DNA from: Talinum fruticosum
Lineage: Eukaryota > Streptophyta > Magnoliopsida > Caryophyllales > Talinaceae
Assembly: GCA_021018815.1 (NCBI GenBank)
Contig: JAITYX010000154.1
Coordinates: 62,001-126,000 of the forward strand
DNA length: 64,000 bases
Reading direction: 5' to 3'
The first letter of the stretch is position 1, and every line of letters begins with the position of its first letter. Under the pieces are notes generated by a model, which was given only the letters and a program-made list of their open reading frames with translations, was not told the origin of the DNA and searched no databases. Below, piece by piece: positions 57,553 through 64,000 of this stretch. Position numbers and translations under genes: made by a program.

Positions 57553-57761
57553 ACCTCTGATGAAAGTAAAATAATTAACTTAAAATTTCTAATTTAGTAA
57601 TTATTATGAACAAAATAAGATATAAGCAGGTATTAAAATTTTATAATTTTGGACTCCACAATTAGTCAGACACCGTATCTGACTCCTCATATTTACATGC
57701 TATGTTATTTTGTTTGACCCTTTTTAAATAAGTTGAATTTGGATCTCAAGGCATGTTTTTA
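57553..57761. other. AT-rich flank of the MITE
   Basis: No coding or terminal structure recognised. 57759-57761 is the TTA duplicated by the adjacent MITE. Confidence 0.4.
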
Positions 57762-58229
57762 GGCTCTATTTGATTATAAGAAAATTAGAAGAAAAAAAAA
57801 GTGAAAAATGAATTTTTTTCCCTTGTTTGAATTGAAGAAAAAGGAGAGAAAAAAAGTTTGACGGAAAAACTCATGGAAAATTTTGTCAATTTAATCAATG
57901 ATATTTTCCTTTCAAAATTGAGGAAAATGGAAGAAAAATTTCACAAAAAGAGAGAAATGGAGAAAATAGAGAGAATTCTATTAAGTAATGTCATTAAGAA
58001 TTTTCTCTCTCCTCTCAATTAATCAATGCTATTGAATATTTTCTCTCTTCTCTTCATGACAATGTGGTGGATGGGTAAAAGGTTAGAAAATGATTATAGT
58101 TTTTTTTTCCTCTATTTTTCCTTGAACCAAACATAAGAAAAAAATTAATTTTCCCTTAACTTTTTTCCTCATCACTTTTTTCCATTTAAATTTTCTTTTC
58201 AACCTATTTTCTTAGAATCAAATAGGGCC
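57762..58229. mobile_element. Tourist-like MITE (TTA TSD)
   Basis: A 468-bp element. Left terminus GGCTCTATTTGATTATAAGA, and the inverted right terminus GGCCCTATTTGATTCTAAGA, with 18 of 20 matches. TTA lies on both sides (57759-57761 and 58230-58232). The interior is AT-rich and partly self-complementary, with no ORF. The TTA target and the GGCCCTATTTG-type end fit the PIF/Harbinger group. Confidence 0.85.
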
Positions 58230-58232
58230 TTA

Positions 58233-58890
58233 GGGTTTAGTAATTATCTTAATAATCTTATTAATTATATTGTCTTTGCCTTATTCCAATCGGTTTCAAA
58301 TATTAATTTATAAAAGGCAAGTCAGATTGGTATGAAGATCCTCTTACCAAGTCGGACTCAAAAGATCAATTACAACGGTAACATTTTCAAAGAGCAATGC
58401 TCTTACATGAAGAACAAAGTATAAATGTCCAAGCTTGAGACCGGAAGAAGAAGGCAAGAGAATACACTCTCAATCCGATCTTACAATCAATTTCTTGTAA
58501 TCTCAATTCTCAAATCATATTCTATTTGTACCAAAGAGTCTTTGTGAGTTATTATAACACTTCGTGGAGTGTGAGGAAGGGCTTGGAGAGTTAGTGTAAT
58601 AAAAAGGCTAGTTAAAGAGTTAAGTGAAGGGCTCTTGTGACGATCGGATAATAAGAGAAGTAGAGGATAATCGTAAGGAAGGAAACCTTAGGCAATCAAT
58701 AACCGAGATATTTGAATTTGGGCCAAGATCGTGAACAAACAAAGCATTTGTTCCATGCATTTCTATTTGTTTGTTCCTTTTCATAATTTGACTTCACTCC
58801 GAACAAAGTTCGGTTAGACAATTTTTAATTTTTTAATACCCTATTCACCTTCCTCCCTCCTCTAGGGTATATCCGACTATGTGGGAATAA
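58233..58890 (+). repeat. Diverged Sirevirus-type LTR portion
   Basis: It resembles the downstream half of the plus-oriented Sirevirus LTRs: a TACAACGGTAACA word (near 58371), TCTTGTAATCTCAATTCT, and a final ACCCTATTCACC and TCTAGGGTAT pair near 58840-58870. Start and end are not defined, and no duplication was found. Confidence 0.4.
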
Positions 58891-59057
58891 TAATTTTTAT
58901 TCATTTCATACTTTGCGCTTATTCTTGAACACTCACGAGTCTTTCTCAACCAACTCGGACTACTTTTGAGCTAACTCAAAATTCTCTCAAGCTCACTCGG
59001 TCTTCTAAGCTCTACTCTCTTAATCACTTAAGTCATGTTTTAATTCTTTATCTCTCT

Positions 59058-60476
59058 TAAAGGTTTGCTCTTGAGAATCCGAATCACCCTAGAGGGGGAG
59101 GTGAATAAGGTGAAAAGGAAATTTTGTGAAATAAAAAGATTTTCTTCAAAGTATGAACTCGAGAAAATTGTCCGAGCCTAGAATGAATTCGAAATACATA
59201 ACACGTAAAATACGTTGAAATCCTCATAGGACGGAAAACCACGGATAGTGTCAATCCGGACACCAAGTCAAATCCTCTATTTTGAATCCACAAAATACAA
59301 GGATCGACTCTTATATAATTGCTCCCTTAGACAATTCAATACAAGTTTTCCTAGACACGTAAATTTTCTTATCCGTTCTATTACTTCCTAATCGAGATAA
59401 CCCTTATAGGTAGAGACAACTAAGTTGAGTTAACTCTTACGACTTAGTCAAGGGACGTTATAAAGAATTGAAGTAAGAGTAATTACAAGACTTCTTCTTT
59501 TCAACTCGGAAAATAAGAGCGTAAGTATAGAGTTGAAAGCTAAGATCCGAATAAGTATTTTGCAATTAGTTCGTCGGCTCTCTAAGTCTTATAGGATGGC
59601 TTATATTTATACTCGGCAAGGCGAGTAGCCATTGTGACTAAATCCGGACTCGGGAAGCTTTACTAGGCGTTGTAATGAATAGTCCGAGCCCCTAAAAAAG
59701 GAGCCATTGTAGATATGAACATCGTGCTTTGGTCCTTAGTTCAAAAGGTGGTCCAACCCACTAGTTGTGATCGAAATATGAGGTGGAAACAACCGTTACA
59801 CTCAAAGTTAGAGTTTACCAAATTTGGAAACTAACAATCCCGACACGGTGTCCGAGTGTGTCCTGAAACGAGTACTTTTCTATTTACTTGGTGTTTAAAG
59901 GTCGAAGTCGGTTACTTTTGCTTTTCAAAATGAGATTAAAAATCTTTAATCAACTCTGAAAAAGCAAACCAAAATGGTACTCAAAGTATAAAAATACCTT
60001 AGTCCAAGATTAGGCAAGGATAACAAATTAATTATGAGTAATTAAGTCCTTAATTATCCTTAACTTGAATAATTGGAATTTTCTAAGTCTAATATTCAAT
60101 AGATTCTAATTCTACTTTGTGTCTATCTTTTAGATTAATAAGAGATTAAAATTACATAGACAAAGTGCATCCAATTGGTCGGGTAAATAATTTCGGTTAA
60201 TGAATCGACTTAGAAAGATGAATTAATGTAGTAATTCTTTTCCAGCGAATATAATAAATCATAACTAAGAATAAGTTACGCCTGTGAAATTATTTACTCT
60301 CGACAACTGCCTGAGTTACATCCGAGTGGGTCAAAACCCAAAATTAACTTTTTACTCAAGAACTGCTTTCTAAGTAGGTCATACGAGTATTGAAAACTTA
60401 AAGATGAGCTTCTTAAAGAGTGAGAATGACTTGAATTCAAAATCATAAAGAGATAGAGAGTTATACCTTAGTCTCA
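59058..60476 (-). mobile_element. Solo LTR of a Sirevirus-like element (TCTCT TSD)
   Basis: 1419 bp, minus orientation. The plus strand begins TAAAGGTTTGCTC (TG changed to TA) and ends CTTAGTCTCA. Perfect TCTCT copies flank it at 59053-59057 and 60477-60481. A TATA-like word TTATATTTATAC is near 59608. It splits the leader of the C4 env-like ORF. Confidence 0.88.
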
Positions 60477-60550
60477 TCTCTCAATCTTTGCCTTATTCTT
60501 TATTCTTTCTACTCTTGTACTACTACTCTTTTCATTCTCTTTCCTCTCTA

Positions 60551-61840
60551 TGGCACCGAGTGAATGATAAAGAGAAATCCAAAAGTTGAGGCGGTTTCGG
60601 CCACTAAGAAAATGTCAAGAACTTCTTCTCGTCTTCTTGTCCCGAGTCTCTAAGCCTAAGGCCCCTGAAAAGGAGACCTTAGAAACCAAAGTTGGATCCT
60701 CTCTTAAAGCTGGGAGAATCCCAATCCCCTCTATTTCTCCACATTACTTGTTTGGACGACAAATTTTTCTTGTCCACCCAGATTTTGTGGGTTCACAAGC
60801 CGAACTCCACTAAAATCTTTGATCCTCTTTGTTTTTGTGATTATATCTACCCGGACTTAGTCATTGAATTCTATCAGAACCTCTCTTCCACTTATTCCAT
60901 TCTTGTCCCTTTTGTGCAAGGGAAAAAGATTGTAATCAATCTTGCCCTTCTCCACGGGCTTTTCAATATTGAATGTTTGTTTACGAGCTGCAACACCCAA
61001 AAATTTCGATGTAGTAGAAAATTTTTACTCTAGGTACTCCGAGTTAAAGCCAAAGTTCGAAAGAACTTTTTCATCACTCAATCGAAGTTTGAACCTAGAC
61101 TTCTATATTTCTTTCTTATGAGAATTGTTATCTTCTTCTATCCTTTTAAGGACAACCAAACAACAAGGTTCTTAAAGTTATTTATGACAACATGGGTATG
61201 ACTTGGATCTCTTCCCTTTCATCATTGAACAAATCGCTTTGGTCCCTAGGGACACAAAGAATCTTCCGTTCCCCTTTGGAGCTAAGCTTTCTCGAGTTTT
61301 TCCCATTACAAACTCGATCTCCACTGAACTTAAATTTTTCACTCCCACTATTTCAATCGAGAGGGAAGAGTTGATTGGTGCAGGATACCAGGAAACATCA
61401 CACGGGATCTAGACTCACTCATCCTAGATTGTTCGACCCCTACTCCTACTCCCTCTCCTCTTTTGCTTACACTTGGACATTCCGAGCCATGTCCTTCAAG
61501 TTTGAACTTTGAGCAACTTGCTTCTCACTTCTCCTTCCTAGCCAAAGAGTTCAAAGAAACTTTGGCTACCTTTTAGAGATTTATTCCTCTTCTTCCCCGA
61601 GATCTAAACTATCGCTCGAAGCGGATTTATCGAGTAAACCTCTTATTAGCGAGCTCAAAGAGATGCTCGAAGGTAATGAAATTACCTTCAACCAGCCTTC
61701 ACCCGATTCGTCGATGAATCTTCGGAAGATGTGGATACATTTGAGTGGCAACCTCATCGGTCTTCGCCAAAGCCTATTCAACCTATTCAAGTTGAGGGCT
61801 CAAAAGTTCAAGAAAAAGAAGAACAACCTTAGATAATTCG
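60551..61840 (+). pseudogene. C4 env-like ORF, degenerate
   Basis: A candidate ATG at 60551 lies after a CT-rich leader as in C1. Frame 60692-61033 holds LDDKFFLSTQILWVHKP, then CFCDYIYPDLVIEFYQNLSS, aligning with the DDKFF and FIYPELV blocks of C1 and C2. Frame 61203-61412 holds PFGAKLSRVFP. The downstream part is charged and broken. Three independent copies with the same order show a real Sirevirus gene whose activity is unknown; this copy has stops throughout. Confidence 0.65.
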
Positions 61841-62048
61841 TCGCAAGCAAACTCGGACTTCCAAGCCGAGAATCTTCTTCTCGGCCTCCTCCCTCTTAAT
61901 TTTTTTTTGTCCAACAATTCTCTTACTCTCCTTGTTTATTTTGATGAAATGCATAGGGGAGAAGAATATGTTTAGTTTTTCGGTGAACTTAAGGGAGTTC
62001 ACTAGTTTAGGGGAGTAGCTAATTTTATTTTATGAGTAAATTTTTTTC

Positions 62049-62212
<164 letters not shown>

Positions 62213-62328
62213 CAATGAATGAAGTTCTAATTTTTTGATATTCAATATTCACTTTGATTTCTACTACGTGATGAATTTAACTAAGTTATTAGTTTAGAAT
62301 GAATGCGAGTTCATCAAAAGAAGGAAGA

Positions 62329-63878
62329 TGGAAGACTCGGGTATGATTTAATTAATTTTGAGTTAAAGTCATTCATATAAACTTATGAGTAATCAAGATG
62401 TATTCTAAAAAAATTCACAAGATGATGACTAATATATAGATGCCTCACCTAAGACTTTGTACTTAGAAGATTCTCTCTTAAAGTCTAAGGACTCAGCTCT
62501 AATTAGAAAAGTAGAAACCAACCTAGTCACCGAAAGTAAGCCAAATTGAGCCACTCGGTTATGGGAAATAAACCAACTCGGTATGACTCGGACATTAAGT
62601 TTGCCTAAATAATTTCACATTTATAACTTTTCTTTTAAACTAGCATACTTTATAAATTGAACTACAATTACTTATATTAATTCTACATTGGCCATATTTA
62701 TTATGCAAAAATTAAATATTTTGACAAACACCAAAATATGTCTAAATAACTCTTTGAACTCATATTTACTAAGCTTATTTTTTGAGTTAAGTCATACATG
62801 AAATTTGAAAATGGTGAATATTGGACTTGAAAATTTTCAAAGTAACAGATTAAGGAGATTTAGTCATTAAATATTTTATTTAGACTAATCCATATCTAAT
62901 CTTGGACCAAACTATTTTTATACTTTGGGTATTATTCTCTAATTTATTTTTACAGGATTATTAAAGCAAATTAATTGCAGATAAAAGCAATAACAATGTC
63001 TTCTTTACTATTTGAATGACTGCAGACACAAAAGTCGGATTTCATGGTCAAACTCGGACTAAGTCGGCAAGCTCTGTTTGTTCTTTGTTTTGGGTAACTT
63101 CTCTTTTACGAGTCTAACGTTATTTTCTACTCTATCTTTCGGTTATCTGCAGGTGGTAGAAGCTGCTTTTGAAAGTTAGGACCTACCATCAATGGATAAA
63201 TCAACAACACTCCAAAATCGAGTCCTCGGACTATACAGTTGCGAAGCTAGCCGACCCAATGCTTCCGGCCCAAGACTCAACAACTCTCTTCATTGCGGCC
63301 TATAAATAAAAGTCTTGATTCAAGACTTACAAGATTATTGGAACTAAGAACTTAACTTACTTATCCTCTCTTTTAGCTTACAACTCTTATTTGTGTTCTC
63401 ATATCTTTTTGAGTTGTAAATCTTGTAAAGGAAAGTTTTGTAATCTCTCTTTCATTCCAAACATTTTTCTTAGTTATCCCTTGACTAAGTTGAGAGGGTT
63501 ACTTCAACTCGGTTGTCCCAAGTTGTAAAAGGTATCTCAATTTGGAAGTGCTATGATAGATAAAAGATCTTACGGGCTGTGAAAAATTGTAACTAATTTG
63601 TCTAATAGAGCAAATTTGGGTAGTTAGTAACTCTGTATTTGTGGATTCAAATAGTAGAGTTTTGAATTTGTGCTTAGATTGGCAAAGTTTATGGTTTTAC
63701 GCCTCAAGAGGGTTTCAACGTAAAACAATTGTCATCTTTCTTTCTTATATTTGAGTAAGTCTAGACTCAATTTCTATTTACGAGTTGATCTCGGTTTTAG
63801 AACTTTAAATTTTTGCAAGTTTATTTCATCGGCTTATTCATCCCCATAGGGTGATTAGCCTCTCTAAGTGAACTTTCA
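62329..63878 (+). repeat. C4 3' LTR
   Basis: 1550 bp, starting TGGAAGACTCGG after a purine tract and ending AGTGAACTTTCA. A TATA-like GGCCTATAAATAAAAG is near 63297. Its end block CCCATAGGGTGATTAGCC parallels the C1 LTR end. The flank 63879-64000 is not classified, so the duplication cannot be tested. Confidence 0.82.
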
Positions 63879-64000
63879 CCCTTGATTCTAGATATCGGGT
63901 CTCTCGTCTATCACCATTAGTTATCGTAATAAGCGCGAGAACAAGTGAGTTAGGAGTAGGGCCTACAGTAGGATGTAAACGAGGAAACTGCATGGCAAAA
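63879..64000. other. Unclassified flank
   Basis: 122 bp after the C4 LTR with no recognisable coding or element sequence. A weak GATATCGGGTC word resembles a Sirevirus PBS but is displaced and not convincing. Confidence 0.3.

Noticed and set aside
63879..63910. Possible PBS after the C4 LTR
   Set aside because: The word is displaced by several bases and weakly matched, and the purine tract upstream of the LTR shows that this is a 3' LTR.

Overview
The window is a heterochromatin-like block of a flowering-plant nuclear genome made almost entirely of LTR retrotransposons inserted into one another. No intact cellular gene, tRNA, rRNA or CRISPR array is visible. The plant assignment rests on the element families: Tat/Ogre-like Ty3/gypsy elements with a second RNase H and an antisense plant-mobile-domain ORF, Sirevirus-like Ty1/copia elements with an extra env-like ORF, and CACTA and Tourist-type DNA elements. 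The species cannot be named.

Layout. 1-700 is AT-rich and unclassified. About 700-7895 is a Tat-like gypsy fragment (A1: second RNase H, integrase, antisense gene) broken by a solo Sirevirus LTR (6039-7570). 7896-9144 is foreign sequence ending in a CACTA-type terminus. 9145-10519 is a deleted, minus-strand Sirevirus remnant. 10520-55879 is a second, more complete gypsy element (A2, plus strand: gag, protease, RT, RNase H, second RNase H, integrase, antisense gene, 3' LTR). A2 holds a solo LTR (10608-11985) and a 236-bp CACTA MITE (12027-12262) in gag. Its integrase is split by a 29.6-kb insertion: B (17662-47237), a minus-strand, gag-only, non-autonomous relative of A2. B in turn contains two Sireviruses, C1 (23091-33989, plus) and C2 (34086-44822, minus), lying convergently 91 bp apart. 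55880 to about 57552 is the 5' end of another minus-strand LTR element with its primer-binding site. 57762-58229 is a Tourist-like MITE. About 58891-63878 is the 3' half of a fourth Sirevirus (C4) with another solo LTR inside (59058-60476).

Relative age follows from nesting: A2, then B, then C1 and C2. Perfect target-site duplications support C1 (TCCCT), C2 (AAAGG), the three solo LTRs (AGAAA, GTACC, TCTCT), the CACTA MITE (GAA) and the Tourist MITE (TTA). B's duplication has decayed and is recognised only by alignment with A1.

All coding regions are broken. B shares its PPT and LTR termini with A2, so an A-type autonomous element probably mobilised it. The points of most interest are the spliced antisense gene in A1 and A2, the splice-donor-bearing tandem array in B, the convergent C1/C2 pair, and small indels in the young Sireviruses that fall at CAG/CTG/CCG sites and may be assembly error rather than biology.
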